DNA from: DASSUW01 sp963774155
Lineage (GTDB): Bacteria; Actinomycetota; Thermoleophilia; Solirubrobacterales; Solirubrobacteraceae
Assembly: GCA_963774155.1 (NCBI GenBank)
Contig: CAVZDW010000008.1
Coordinates: 434,001 to 498,000, forward strand
Reading direction: 5' to 3'
Length of the DNA stretch: 64,000 nt
The translations under genes and the position numbers were made by a program. The notes under the pieces were generated by a model that was not told the DNA's origin, did not search any database, and saw only the letters and a program-made list of their open reading frames with translations. Below are positions 9,379 to 17,840 of this stretch, piece after piece (position 1 is the stretch's first letter; the number at the start of each line of letters is the position of its first letter).

Positions 9379-9792
9379 TCAGGTCGAGGCACGCATGCGG
9401 TTGTTGCGCGGGTTGTGCTCGACCTCGGAGCGACCGAGCACCTCCATCACGGGCGGGACGTAGTTGGCGAACCGCCCCCGCAGGCCCTTCTTGAGCCCGT
9501 ACCAGCCGCCGACCGGGTTCTCGGGCGACCGCGCCCACGCCTCGACGCTCCCGTCGGCGGCCGGCTTCTGCTCGTCGGCGCTCCCGAGCGGGATCCAGTC
9601 GCCGTGCTCGCGCAGCATCGCCTCGAGGTCGTCGAGGCAGCGCAGGTGGTAGCGCAGCTCGGTCTTGCCGACCTGCACGACGAGCGCCGGCGGATCGGCC
9701 GCCTCGTCGCGGTACGCGGTGTACTCCGAGCCGCCGCTCGGCGTCTGCAGCACCCACGGGTGCTCGCGGGTGCCCTGCTCGTCGGATGCCAT
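9379..9792 (-). CDS. conserved actinobacterial protein of unknown function (137 aa)
   Basis: A soluble 137-aa protein with no signal peptide. The pattern is one I associate with a small actinobacterial family of unknown function: HPWVLQTPSGGSEYTAYRDE near the N-terminus, GDWIPLGSADEQKPA in the middle, NPVGGWYGLKKGLRGRFANY, and HNPRNNRMRA at the end. I know of no assigned function. ATG 9792 is preceded by a -10-like TACGCT 7 nt upstream and no ribosome binding site, so it may be leaderless. Two tandem operator-like inverted repeats lie directly upstream. Confidence 0.75.
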   Translation of the reverse strand: MASDEQGTREHPWVLQTPSGGSEYTAYRDEAADPPALVVQVGKTELRYHLRCLDDLEAMLREHGDWIPLGSADEQKPAADGSVEAWARSPENPVGGWYGLKKGLRGRFANYVPPVMEVLGRSEVEHNPRNNRMRAST

Positions 9793-9802
9793 GAGCGAGA
9801 GC

Positions 9803-9835
9803 GTAACGAAAACGTTACGGTAACGGGTGCGTTAC
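9803..9835. promoter_or_regulatory. tandem operator: two copies of GTAACG-N4-CGTTAC
   Basis: Two identical-arm inverted repeats, GTAACG-aaaa-CGTTAC (9803-9818) and GTAACG-ggtg-CGTTAC (9820-9835), are separated by one base, so their centres are 17 bp apart. Six-base arms with a 4-base spacer are typical of dimeric TetR-like repressor sites. They overlap the likely promoter of the leftward gene starting at 9792. No TetR gene is in the window. Confidence 0.6.
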
Positions 9836-9838
9836 CTC

Positions 9839-9854
9839 TACTCCAGGTGGAGTA
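9839..9854. promoter_or_regulatory. inverted repeat TACTCCA-gg-TGGAGTA
   Basis: A 16-bp inverted repeat with perfect 7-base arms lies 60 bp before the rightward reductase start at 9915. Arms of this kind resemble MerR-type operators, but the regulator is unknown. Confidence 0.4.
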
Positions 9855-9914
9855 CGCGAAAGACCCCTCCGTCGCCCGACGACCGCGGCGACGGGTGTGA
9901 GCCACCATGGGCGG

Positions 9915-10592
9915 ATGAAGATCGGAATCATCGGCGCGGGGAACATCGGCAGCCAGATCGCGCGGCTCGCTGTCGCGCATGGCCACGAGGTCATCATCAG
10001 CAACTCACGTGGGCCGGAGACACTGCCGGCCGGACTGCTGGCGGAGCTCGGGGAGCGGGGCGCCGGAGCGACGGCCCGCGAGGCGGCCGAAGCGGGCGAG
10101 ATCGTCGTCGTCGCCATCCCGCTCAAGAGCGAGCGCCAGGTCCCGGTCGAGCCGCTTGCCGGCAAGATCGTGATCGACGCCGACAACTACTACCCCGCGC
10201 GGGACGGGCACATCGCCGAGCTCGACGACGAATCGACGACCGTCTCGGAGCTCCTGCAGGCCCACCTGCCGGAGTCCCGCGTGGTCAAGGCGTTCAACCA
10301 CATCGCGGCGCCGGCGCTGACGGCTGACGCCCAGCCGCCCGGCACCGAGAACCGCCGCGCGCTGATCGTCGCCGGCGACGACCCGCAGGCGCGACAGGCG
10401 GTCGCCGACCTCATCGACTCCTTCGGCTTCGATCCCGTCGACATCGGCCCGCTCGCGGAGGGCTGGCGCGTCCAGGCCGGCACGCCCGCCTACGTCAGCC
10501 GCTTCAACGCGGACGAGCTCGCTCAGAACGTCGCGGCGGCGAAGCGGCCATCGGGAGATGCGCCCCGCGGCATGAGGTGGGCTCGGCGCTAA
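9915..10592 (+). CDS. NADP/F420-type reductase (NAD(P)-binding NPD family)
   Basis: A 225-aa cytosolic oxidoreductase. It starts with a Rossmann fold (MKIGIIGAGNIGSQIARLA, glycine motif GAGNIGS), continues with VISNSRGPE as the likely 2'-phosphate contact region and VVVAIPLKS, and carries KAFNHIAAPAL in the middle, all typical of the F420H2:NADP oxidoreductase-like family that also includes ferric-reductase-associated NADP-binding domains. The partner cofactor (F420 or another) cannot be read from the sequence. ATG 9915 is chosen at the fold's first strand; six upstream in-frame codons (from 9897) are unlikely to belong. It stands alone, ending 21 bp before cydA. Confidence 0.8.
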   Translation: MKIGIIGAGNIGSQIARLAVAHGHEVIISNSRGPETLPAGLLAELGERGAGATAREAAEAGEIVVVAIPLKSERQVPVEPLAGKIVIDADNYYPARDGHIAELDDESTTVSELLQAHLPESRVVKAFNHIAAPALTADAQPPGTENRRALIVAGDDPQARQAVADLIDSFGFDPVDIGPLAEGWRVQAGTPAYVSRFNADELAQNVAAAKRPSGDAPRGMRWARR

Positions 10593-10613
10593 GCGCTGTA
10601 GCTTTCGGGCGGG

Positions 10614-11975
10614 ATGACCTTCACGGTCTTCGCCCAGCAGGTGGTCGACACGCTCGGCGGCAGGCCGCAGCCGGACGCGGTCCTCGCGCGCCAGATGCAG
10701 GCGCTCTCGCTGGCCATCCACATCCCGATCGTGTGCTTCGGGATCGCGTTCCCGGCCATGTTCCTGTTCGTCGAGGGCCTGTACCTGCGGACCGGCGACC
10801 TCACCTACAAGGCGCTGGCGAAGCGCTGGTCGAAGGTGGCGCTGGTCCTCTTCGCGGTCGGCGTGGTGACCGGGACGATCCTCTCGTTCGAGTTCGGGCT
10901 GCTCTGGCCCGAGTTCATGGCCTCGTTCGGCGAGGTCTTCGGGATCGCGTTCGGGCTCGAGGGGATCTCGTTCTTCGTCGAGGCGATCTTCATCGCGATC
11001 TACGTCTACGGCTGGGACCGGCTGAGCCGGCGCGGGCACTTCCTGGCCGGGATCCCGATCGTCATCTCGGGCTTCGCCGGCTCGTTCAACGTCATCGCCG
11101 TCAACGGCTGGATGAACCACCCGGAGGGCTTCGACGTGGTCGACGGCCGCGTGGTCAACCCGCAGCCGTGGGATGCGCTCCTGAACGCGCACCTCCCGCA
11201 CGAGCTCATCCACATGTACCTGGCCGGCTACATCGTCGCCGGGTTCATCGTGGCCGGCGTCTACGCGTTCGCGTGGCTGCGCGGGAAGCGCGACCACTAC
11301 CACCGGACCGGGCTCGTGGTGACGCTGGCCTTCGCCTGTCTGGCGGCGCCGGTGCAGGTCATCGTCGGCGACTGGGCGGCGCGCAACGTCGCCGAGAACC
11401 AGCCCGTGAAGCTCGCCGGCTTCGAGGGTCTCTACGAGACGCAGGAAGGCGCGCCGTTCACGCTCGGCGGGTTCTACGACTACGACGACAACGAGATGCG
11501 CTGGGGGATCGAGGTCCCGCGGTTGCTCTCGCTGCTCGCCTTCCATGACCCGAACGCCGAGGTCGTCGGGCTCGAGTCGGTGCCGGCCGACGACCGGCCG
11601 CCGGTGAACATCGTGCATTGGTCGTTCCAGACGATGGTGGGCATCGGCACCGGGCTCGCGCTGCTCGGCGTCTGGTTCGTCGTGACGTGGCTGCGCAAGC
11701 GCCGATTGCCCCGCTCGCGCTGGTTCTACCGCGCCGTCATGGCCGCGGGCCCGCTGTCGTTCGTGGCCCTGATCTCCGGCTGGGTCACGACCGAGGTGGG
11801 ACGCCAGCCGTGGATCGTCTACGAGGTGATGCGGACCGAGCAGGCGGTCACGTCGGCCAACGGGCTCGAGGTCGGCTACGCCTTCCTGCTGCTCGTGTAC
11901 GTGGCGCTGGGCTTGGCGGTCGTATGGCTGCTGCGGCGGCTGACACGGGCGCCGGCCACGAGCGAGGTCGAGTGA
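10614..11975 (+). CDS. cydA: cytochrome bd oxidase subunit I
   Basis: A 453-aa polytopic membrane protein, the haem-bearing subunit of the bd-type quinol oxidase that reduces O2 to water without pumping protons. Conserved landmarks: His36 in LSLAIHIPIV (haem b595 ligand region), HELIHMYLAGY (haem b558 histidine), the WRxE-like Q-loop zone replaced by the short loop usual for actinobacteria, and GRQPWIVYEVMRT near the C-terminus. It overlaps cydB by one base (TGATG), so the two are translationally coupled. Confidence 0.95.
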   Translation: MTFTVFAQQVVDTLGGRPQPDAVLARQMQALSLAIHIPIVCFGIAFPAMFLFVEGLYLRTGDLTYKALAKRWSKVALVLFAVGVVTGTILSFEFGLLWPEFMASFGEVFGIAFGLEGISFFVEAIFIAIYVYGWDRLSRRGHFLAGIPIVISGFAGSFNVIAVNGWMNHPEGFDVVDGRVVNPQPWDALLNAHLPHELIHMYLAGYIVAGFIVAGVYAFAWLRGKRDHYHRTGLVVTLAFACLAAPVQVIVGDWAARNVAENQPVKLAGFEGLYETQEGAPFTLGGFYDYDDNEMRWGIEVPRLLSLLAFHDPNAEVVGLESVPADDRPPVNIVHWSFQTMVGIGTGLALLGVWFVVTWLRKRRLPRSRWFYRAVMAAGPLSFVALISGWVTTEVGRQPWIVYEVMRTEQAVTSANGLEVGYAFLLLVYVALGLAVVWLLRRLTRAPATSEVE

Positions 11976-13006
11976 TGGCCGACGTCTGCCTGGCCTTCGT
12001 GATGCTCGGGATCACCGCGTACGCGGTGCTGGGGAGCGCCGACTTCGGGGCGGGCTTCTGGGATCTCACGGCCGGCGGCGCGCGGCGCGGCTCGCGGCTG
12101 CGCGGGCTGGTGCAGTGGTCGATGAGCCCGGTCTGGGAGGCCAACCACGTCTGGCTCATCTTCGTGCTCGTGATCCTCTGGACGGCCTTCCCGAAGGTCT
12201 TCGGGTCGGTGTTCTCCACGCTGTCGATCCCGTTGTTCCTCGCCGCCATCGGGATCATCTTCCGCGGCGCGGCGTTCGCCCTCCGCGGCCAGGCGGGAAC
12301 GATTCGCGAGGCCCGGATCCTGGGCGCGGTGTTCGCGTCCGCGTCGGTGCTGATCCCGTTCTTCATGGGCGCGGCGATCGGCGGGGTGATCTCGGGACGC
12401 GTGCCGGTGGGCAACGCGGCCGGCGATCCGTGGAGCTCGTGGCTGAACCCCACGTCGGTGTTCATCGGGGTCCTCGGCGTGGTGAGCGGCGCGTACCTGG
12501 CCGCGGTCTACCTGGCGGCCGATTCCCGGCGCGCCGGCGTCGCCGACCTCGAGGCCGCGTTCCGGGCACGTGCCCTGGGCGCCGGCGCCGTCGCGGGCGT
12601 GCTCGCGGCGGGCGGGTTGCTGGTGCTCCGCTCAGACGCGCGGCCGCTGTACGACGGGCTGACGTCGGGCGGCGGGCTCGTGATGGTGCTCGTCTCGGCC
12701 GCGTTCGGCGTGGTGACGCTGGCGCTGGTGTGGGTCGGGCGCTTCGGGCTCGCGCGGTTCAGCTCGGCGGCCGCCGTCGCCGCGGTGGTGGTCGGCTGGG
12801 CTCTGGCGCAGCGGCCCTACGTCCTGCCGCCGGAGCTGACCCTGGACGAGGCGGCGGCGGCCGACGCGACGCTGTCGGCGGTGGTGATCGGCGTGTCGGC
12901 GGGCTTCGTCATCCTGGTTCCCTCGTTGTGGCTCCTGTATCGGCTCGTGCTCCAGGGCCGGCTGGATCAGGAGTACCAGCCCTTCGAGCAGCGCTTCCAC
13001 GTATGA
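11975..13006 (+). CDS. cydB: cytochrome bd oxidase subunit II
   Basis: A 343-aa membrane subunit that pairs with CydA. The N-terminus (ADVCLAFVMLGITAYAVLGSADFGAGFWDL) has the family's GADFGxGxxDL-like motif, followed by SPVWEANHVWLIFVLVILW and LFLAAIGIIFRGAAFALRG, both conserved in CydB. About eight or nine hydrophobic helices are visible. The ATG at 11975 overlaps the cydA stop; a GTG one codon earlier is also possible. The stop overlaps the start of a third small gene through ATGA. Confidence 0.95.
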   Translation: MADVCLAFVMLGITAYAVLGSADFGAGFWDLTAGGARRGSRLRGLVQWSMSPVWEANHVWLIFVLVILWTAFPKVFGSVFSTLSIPLFLAAIGIIFRGAAFALRGQAGTIREARILGAVFASASVLIPFFMGAAIGGVISGRVPVGNAAGDPWSSWLNPTSVFIGVLGVVSGAYLAAVYLAADSRRAGVADLEAAFRARALGAGAVAGVLAAGGLLVLRSDARPLYDGLTSGGGLVMVLVSAAFGVVTLALVWVGRFGLARFSSAAAVAAVVVGWALAQRPYVLPPELTLDEAAAADATLSAVVIGVSAGFVILVPSLWLLYRLVLQGRLDQEYQPFEQRFHV

Positions 13007-13182
13007 GGCTCGCCCTCGCCTGTCTCGTCGTCGGCACGCTCCTGATGGTCGGCTTCGAGTACGCCGTCACGCGCGTTGTGGGGGTCGTGCTGCTCTTCGC
13101 CTTCATCGTGCTCGGCGTGTTCGCGATCGCCGACCCCGCGTTCCTCTCCCGCGACGACGACCGAGATGTGAGCGAGTCGTGA
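13003..13182 (+). CDS. 59-aa membrane protein coupled to cydB (possible bd-oxidase accessory subunit)
   Basis: A short protein with two hydrophobic helices (ALACLVVGTLLMVGFEYAV and VVGVVLLFAFIVLGVFAIA) and an acidic C-terminus (SRDDDRDVSES). Its ATG overlaps the cydB stop as ATGA, so it is translated with the oxidase. In other bacteria small membrane subunits (CydX, CydS, CydH/CydY) stabilise the bd complex, but those have one helix and about 30-40 residues; this one has no visible homology to them. A role as a bd-oxidase accessory is inferred from coupling alone. Confidence 0.7.
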   Translation: MRLALACLVVGTLLMVGFEYAVTRVVGVVLLFAFIVLGVFAIADPAFLSRDDDRDVSES

Positions 13183-13224
13183 CCGGAGGTTGGGTTCGTC
13201 GAAAGACGGGAATCAGGAGTGGCT

Positions 13225-14910
13225 GTGAGCCACGACATCGATCGACGCACCTTCGTCCGCGGTGCGGCACTCGGAGCGGGCGCCCTGGTGCTCGGTCCGG
13301 CGTCCGCGGCCCTGCCGCGTGAAGCCCGCCGCCTGAGCCGCACCGGCGTGTTCCGCCAGGGGGTCGCCTCGGGCGAGCCGGGGCCGCGCGCCATCACGCT
13401 GTGGACGCGGCTGGAGGAGATGGAGCGGGGCGGCGTCGTGGCGCTCGAGGTCGCGCGCGACAAGCGCTTCCGCAACGTGGTGCGGCGCATGCGCGTCCCG
13501 GTGGAGGGGCGCCGCGACTCGACCGCCCGCGTCCGCCTGACCGGCGGCTTCCTGGCGCCGGGAGAGGAGTACTACTACCGCTTCGCCACGCGCGCCGACG
13601 ACTCCCCGGTGGGCCGCTTCCGCACCCCGCCGCCGGCGGGCTCGAGCGAGCCGGTCCGGATCGCGTTCTTCTCCTGCCAGGAGTTCATCGCCGGCCATTA
13701 CGCGGCGCACGCGGACCTGGCCACGCAGGATGTGGATCTCGTGGTGTGCCTCGGCGACTACGTCTACGAGCAGGCCTTCGCGGACCAGACGTCGCGCAAC
13801 CAGCCGGTGCGGCAGGACACGACGGCGCCCGACGGCGAGACCCAGACGCTGGCCGAGTACCGGGCCAAGTACGGGCTCTACCACACGGACCCGCGGCTCC
13901 TGGAGGTGCGGCGCAAGTTCCCGCTGCTCGCCATCTGGGACGACCACGAGGTCGAGGACAACTACGCCGGCGACCGGCCGGGCGGGGCGGCCTCGAGCCG
14001 GCGCGTGGAGTTCGCGGCGCGGCGGGCGAACGGGTATCGCGCGTTCTTCGAGCACATGCCGCGGGTCGGCTCCGGCCGCGTCTACGGCCGCTACTCGCTG
14101 GGCGCGGCGGATCTCTTCCTGCTCGACACGCGGCGCTACCGCGACGACCAGCCCTGCAACCCCGACGACGCGTTCGTCTCCCAGCCGTGCCCGCCGTCGG
14201 TCACCGACGCGCCGGGCCGCACGCTGCTCGGCGCCGCCCAGAAGGCCTGGCTGAAGGACTCGCTCCGCCGGTCGCGCGCCCGGTGGAAGCTCATCGCCAA
14301 CCAGGTGATGATCACCTCGCTGGACGCCGCGCCGCGGAACCCCCTGAACACGGACTCGTGGGACGGCTACGGCGCCGAGCGGGCGGAGATCGTCGACTTC
14401 CTGGCCGATCACGGGATCGCGGACGTCTCCTTCGTCACCGGGGACATCCACACGTTCTTCGCGGGCGACGTGACCCGGACCGGCCGCCGGGCCGTCCGGG
14501 GCGCCGACTCGCCGGTCGACGGCCCGGCACGGGCGACCGAGTTCGTCTGCGGGGCCGTCACCTCACCGGGGATCGTCGACCGCGTGGCCGACGCGGAGGC
14601 CGAGCGGGTCGCCGCCGCGGCGCCGATCGACGCCGCCGTGCTGGGCGTCAACCCCCAGATCGTCTACTCCAACCAGGCGTACAAGGGCTACGGGATCCTC
14701 GAGGCCCGCCGCGACGAGCTCCGCGTCGTCTACCGAGCCGTTCGCGAGACCCGCCGCGAGCCCACGAGCGCGTTCTCCCTGCGCCGCTTCCGCGTGGAGG
14801 CCGGCTCGCCGGCCGTGATCGACGAGGGAGGCCCGATCGAGCTCCCGGCCCCCGTCGTCCCGGAGCTCCCGCTCCCGCCCGGCCTCATCCCGGGCGCTCC
14901 CGTGCCGTAG
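13225..14910 (+). CDS. phoD: alkaline phosphatase D (PhoD), Tat-exported
   Basis: A 561-aa secreted phosphodiesterase/phosphatase. The N-terminus has a Tat signal (DRRTFVRGAALGAGALVLG). The mature part shows the Ca/Fe-dependent PhoD metallophosphatase motifs: GLYH region, VCLGDYVYEQ, WDDHEVEDNYAGD, ANQVMIT and GDIHTFFAGDV. The C-terminal Pro-rich tail is short. GTG 13225 is preferred because AGGAG (13215-13219) sits 5 nt before it; a GTG at 13219 would overlap that site. It is convergent with nadK, and phoX lies just beyond, giving a small phosphate-scavenging cluster. Confidence 0.93.
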   Translation: MSHDIDRRTFVRGAALGAGALVLGPASAALPREARRLSRTGVFRQGVASGEPGPRAITLWTRLEEMERGGVVALEVARDKRFRNVVRRMRVPVEGRRDSTARVRLTGGFLAPGEEYYYRFATRADDSPVGRFRTPPPAGSSEPVRIAFFSCQEFIAGHYAAHADLATQDVDLVVCLGDYVYEQAFADQTSRNQPVRQDTTAPDGETQTLAEYRAKYGLYHTDPRLLEVRRKFPLLAIWDDHEVEDNYAGDRPGGAASSRRVEFAARRANGYRAFFEHMPRVGSGRVYGRYSLGAADLFLLDTRRYRDDQPCNPDDAFVSQPCPPSVTDAPGRTLLGAAQKAWLKDSLRRSRARWKLIANQVMITSLDAAPRNPLNTDSWDGYGAERAEIVDFLADHGIADVSFVTGDIHTFFAGDVTRTGRRAVRGADSPVDGPARATEFVCGAVTSPGIVDRVADAEAERVAAAAPIDAAVLGVNPQIVYSNQAYKGYGILEARRDELRVVYRAVRETRREPTSAFSLRRFRVEAGSPAVIDEGGPIELPAPVVPELPLPPGLIPGAPVP

Positions 14911-14920
14911 GAGGGACCGC

Positions 14921-15793
14921 TCAGGCGGGCTTGCGCCGGTCGCGCGCGAGGATGCGGGGGCTGTCGGAGATCAGGCCGCGACGGCGCAGGGCGGTGAGCC
15001 CGCGGCCGCTCGGCCCGAAGGTGACGAGGTGCAGGGCCTCCGGCTTGAGCGCGAAGCGATACGAGCGGGCCACGGCGTTCTCGCGGCGCCGGCCGTCGAT
15101 CTCCACGTCGAAGCCCGAGTGGCTGGGCTGGACGTCGACGGTCAGCGTGGCGTCGGCGGGCACGACGAGCGCGGGAGCGCTCCCGCCGTGCATGGCCAGC
15201 GGCGTGCAGAGCAGCACCGGCGTGTCGGCCACCACGATCGGCCCGCCCGCGGCCATCGTGTACGCGCTCGAGCCGAGCGGCGTGGCCACGATCACCCCGT
15301 CGCCGGCGAGCCGGACGTACAGCTCGCCGTCGACGGCCACGTCCACGGCAACCTGGCCGGCGGCGTGCCGGACCACGACGAAGTCGTTGACCGCCCAGGC
15401 CTCGCCGTCGCTCGACGCGACGGCCAGCGCCGGCAGCGCCCGCGCCGTCCAGTCGTCGACCCGGAAGCGATGGAGCGCCACCTCGAGCTCCGCCGCCGTC
15501 ACCGCGCTCATCGCGCCGAGGCTGCCGCACGCCACGCCGAGCACGGGCGTCCGCGTCCCGGCCGCGGCCCGCAGCGCCGCCAGGACCGTCCCGTCACCGC
15601 CGAGCGCGACCACGAGGTCGGCCGCGGTGACCTCACCCGGGTCGGCGACCTCCCGCTTCGCGCCGAGCGTCTCGAGCTGCACGAGCTCGAGTCCCTGCTC
15701 GTCCGTCCACCGCTGGAGCGTGGCGAGCGCGTTGTCGATGTCGCGCGTCGGATGGACCACGAGCGCGACCCGTTGGAACGGCACGTCGGACAT
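14921..15793 (-). CDS. nadK: NAD kinase
   Basis: A 290-aa cytosolic kinase that makes NADP from NAD using ATP or polyphosphate. The catalytic GGDGT is at residues 65-69, followed by LGVACGSLGAMSAV (usual GVNxGxLGFL), AVNDFVV (usual NE/ND motif) and GDGVIVATPLGSSAY, with the C-terminal DVEIDGRR strand. The replacement of N by A in GVACGSLG is a departure from the usual motif. It lies between two phosphatase genes, convergent to phoD and divergent from phoX, sharing the latter's upstream region. Confidence 0.88.
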   Translation of the reverse strand: MSDVPFQRVALVVHPTRDIDNALATLQRWTDEQGLELVQLETLGAKREVADPGEVTAADLVVALGGDGTVLAALRAAAGTRTPVLGVACGSLGAMSAVTAAELEVALHRFRVDDWTARALPALAVASSDGEAWAVNDFVVVRHAAGQVAVDVAVDGELYVRLAGDGVIVATPLGSSAYTMAAGGPIVVADTPVLLCTPLAMHGGSAPALVVPADATLTVDVQPSHSGFDVEIDGRRRENAVARSYRFALKPEALHLVTFGPSGRGLTALRRRGLISDSPRILARDRRKPA

Positions 15794-15821
15794 GGCGGGG
15801 CATGATCGCGTATCCCGGTGC

Positions 15822-15865
15822 GGTCACAGCATCTTCACAAGTTGAGCACGAATCGTTCACAGCCC
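15822..15865 (+). promoter_or_regulatory. PHO-box-like array of four 11-bp direct repeats before phoX
   Basis: Heptamers GGTCACA (15822), CTTCACA (15833), GAGCACG (15844, weaker) and GTTCACA (15855) start exactly 11 bp apart, each followed by 4 variable bases. Streptomyces PhoP binds 11-nt repeats of the form G(G/T)TCAYYYRxG upstream of phosphate-starvation genes. A TATCGG at about 15872 could be the -10 box. The array lies between nadK and phoX. Confidence 0.72.
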
Positions 15866-15920
15866 GTCGCCTATCGGGGCCATAGCGTCGTCGAGCGATC
15901 AGCCACTTCAGGAGGGGACC

Positions 15921-17783
15921 TTGGAACCGACCGCCGTACCTACCGCCGATGGAGCGCTTTCCGGCAAACTGACTGGCGGCACCCGGCGGGACTTCATCCG
16001 CGGCATCGCCGCGGCCGGCGCCAGCACGGCGAGTGCCGTTGCCCTCGAGCGCGCCGGCGTGATCGACCTGTTCGCGGAGGAGGCCTTCGCCCACGGCCGC
16101 GGCCACAACGCCTTCGGCCGGTTCGAGGCGATCGCTCCGAGCATGGCCGACGCGCTGGAGGTGCCCCCGGGCTTCCGGGCTGACGTGCTCATCTCGTGGG
16201 GCGACGTGTTCCGCGGCAAGGGCCGGCGCGCGTTCCGGTACGGCTTCAACAACGACTTCCTCGCGTACTTCCCGCTCAAGGGCAGCAACGAGGGCCTGCT
16301 GTTCGTCAACCACGAGTACCCCGACCCGTTCTTCCTCCACGGCTACAAGCCGAACGGGAGCGCGAAGACGCCGGCGCAGGTGCAGGAGGAGCAGGACTCG
16401 GTCGGCAACTCGATCCTCCACATCAAGCGCGACCGCGACGGCGGCTGGAAGGTCGTCTCGCCCTCGGTCTACAACCGCCGGATCTACGGCGATCGGCCGG
16501 ACCTCGAGTTCACCGGACCGCTCAAGGGCGCGCCGGGCATCGGCAACAGCGCGCACGGCTCGGTCGGCAACTGCTCGGGCGGCATCACGCCGTGGGGGAC
16601 GGCCCTGTCCTGCGAGGAGAACTTCGACGGCTACGGGACGAACGTCGCCAACAACGTCGACTTCGCCAACGGGTGGCATCAGTTCGGCGGCCAGCCGGAG
16701 GACGCCGAGTACGAGTTCACGACGTTCAAGAAGTACGGCTGGGTGTGCGAGCACGATCCCTACGACCCCGGATCGGTCGGCCGCAAGCACACCGCCCTGG
16801 GCCGCTTCCGCCACGAGAACACGGCGTTCCGCCACGTGCCCGGCAAGAAGTTCGTGCTCTACATGGGCGACGACAAGAACAACGAGGGCGTCTACAAGTT
16901 CGTCTCCGACCGCGGCTACAACTGGCGCAACAACGCGAGCAACCGCCGGCTCCTCGAGTCGGGCACGCTCTACATCGCGCGCTGGGAGCCGGAGGGCCGG
17001 CGCCGGTTCGCCAACGTGGGCGACGTCAATCCGATCAACGCCACCGAGGGCACGGGCCGCTGGATCCGCGTCAACGAGTCCGAGCTCGACGACACCGCCA
17101 CCAAGCTCCGCGCCCGCTTCGGCGCGGAGTACGACACGCACTTCGCGACCAACCGGCCGGAGGACGTCGAGGTCGCCGACGACGGCTCGGTCTTCATCGC
17201 GCTGACCAACAACAGCACCGTGCGGGACTCGCATGGCTCCGTCCGGCGCCTGCGCGAGAAGCACAACAACCCGGAGGCGACCGAGTTCGAGTGGCGCGAC
17301 TACGCGGCCGGCGGGCCGACGACGGCGGGCGGCGTCGGCTTCTCCAGCCCGGACAACCTCGTGATCGACAAGGCGGCGAACGTCTGGGTCGTCACCGACA
17401 TCTCGTCCAGCCGCCTCAACCTGCCCAACGAGTACCAGTACCACGCCAACAACGCGATGTTCATGGTCCCGACGACCGGCCCGAACAAGGGCATCGCCTT
17501 CCGCTTCGCCAACGGCCCGGTGCACTGCGAGATCACGGGCCCGTACTTCTCGCCCGACGAGGAGACGCTGTTCATCAACATCCAGCACCCGGGCGAGCAG
17601 ACCGGCAACTCGGCCGCCGCGCCGGGCGTGTTCGGCCAGGAGGCCACGTACACGAGCTGGTGGCCGGAGGGCAACAAGACGACCGGCGACAACCCGGCCA
17701 CGCCGAAGCCGTCGACGGTCGTGGTCTCGCGTGCGGGCCGGCACGACGACGGGAGCCGGTTCATCCCGCCGCCGCCCGAGTGA
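15921..17783 (+). CDS. phoX: PhoX-type alkaline phosphatase (DUF839), Tat-exported
   Basis: A 620-aa exported Ca/Fe-dependent phosphatase. The N-terminus has a Tat motif (TRRDFIRGIAAAGASTASAV). The body is a DUF839 beta-propeller with PhoX landmarks: WGDVFRG, NHEYPDPFF, NCSGGITPWGTALSCEENFDGYG, VLYMGDDKNNEGVYKF, RPEDVEVADDGSVFIALTNN, SSPDNLVIDKAANVWVVTD and GEQTGNS. It removes phosphate from organic esters outside the membrane. The TTG start at 15921 has AGGAGG (15910-15915) 5 nt upstream. A PHO-box-like repeat array precedes it, so induction under phosphate limitation is likely. Confidence 0.92.
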   Translation: MEPTAVPTADGALSGKLTGGTRRDFIRGIAAAGASTASAVALERAGVIDLFAEEAFAHGRGHNAFGRFEAIAPSMADALEVPPGFRADVLISWGDVFRGKGRRAFRYGFNNDFLAYFPLKGSNEGLLFVNHEYPDPFFLHGYKPNGSAKTPAQVQEEQDSVGNSILHIKRDRDGGWKVVSPSVYNRRIYGDRPDLEFTGPLKGAPGIGNSAHGSVGNCSGGITPWGTALSCEENFDGYGTNVANNVDFANGWHQFGGQPEDAEYEFTTFKKYGWVCEHDPYDPGSVGRKHTALGRFRHENTAFRHVPGKKFVLYMGDDKNNEGVYKFVSDRGYNWRNNASNRRLLESGTLYIARWEPEGRRRFANVGDVNPINATEGTGRWIRVNESELDDTATKLRARFGAEYDTHFATNRPEDVEVADDGSVFIALTNNSTVRDSHGSVRRLREKHNNPEATEFEWRDYAAGGPTTAGGVGFSSPDNLVIDKAANVWVVTDISSSRLNLPNEYQYHANNAMFMVPTTGPNKGIAFRFANGPVHCEITGPYFSPDEETLFINIQHPGEQTGNSAAAPGVFGQEATYTSWWPEGNKTTGDNPATPKPSTVVVSRAGRHDDGSRFIPPPPE

Positions 17784-17840
17784 GAACGGGCACGCGCGCC
17801 GCGTCGAAGCTTGGGGCGGCGCGCGTGACATCGTGGTGGC

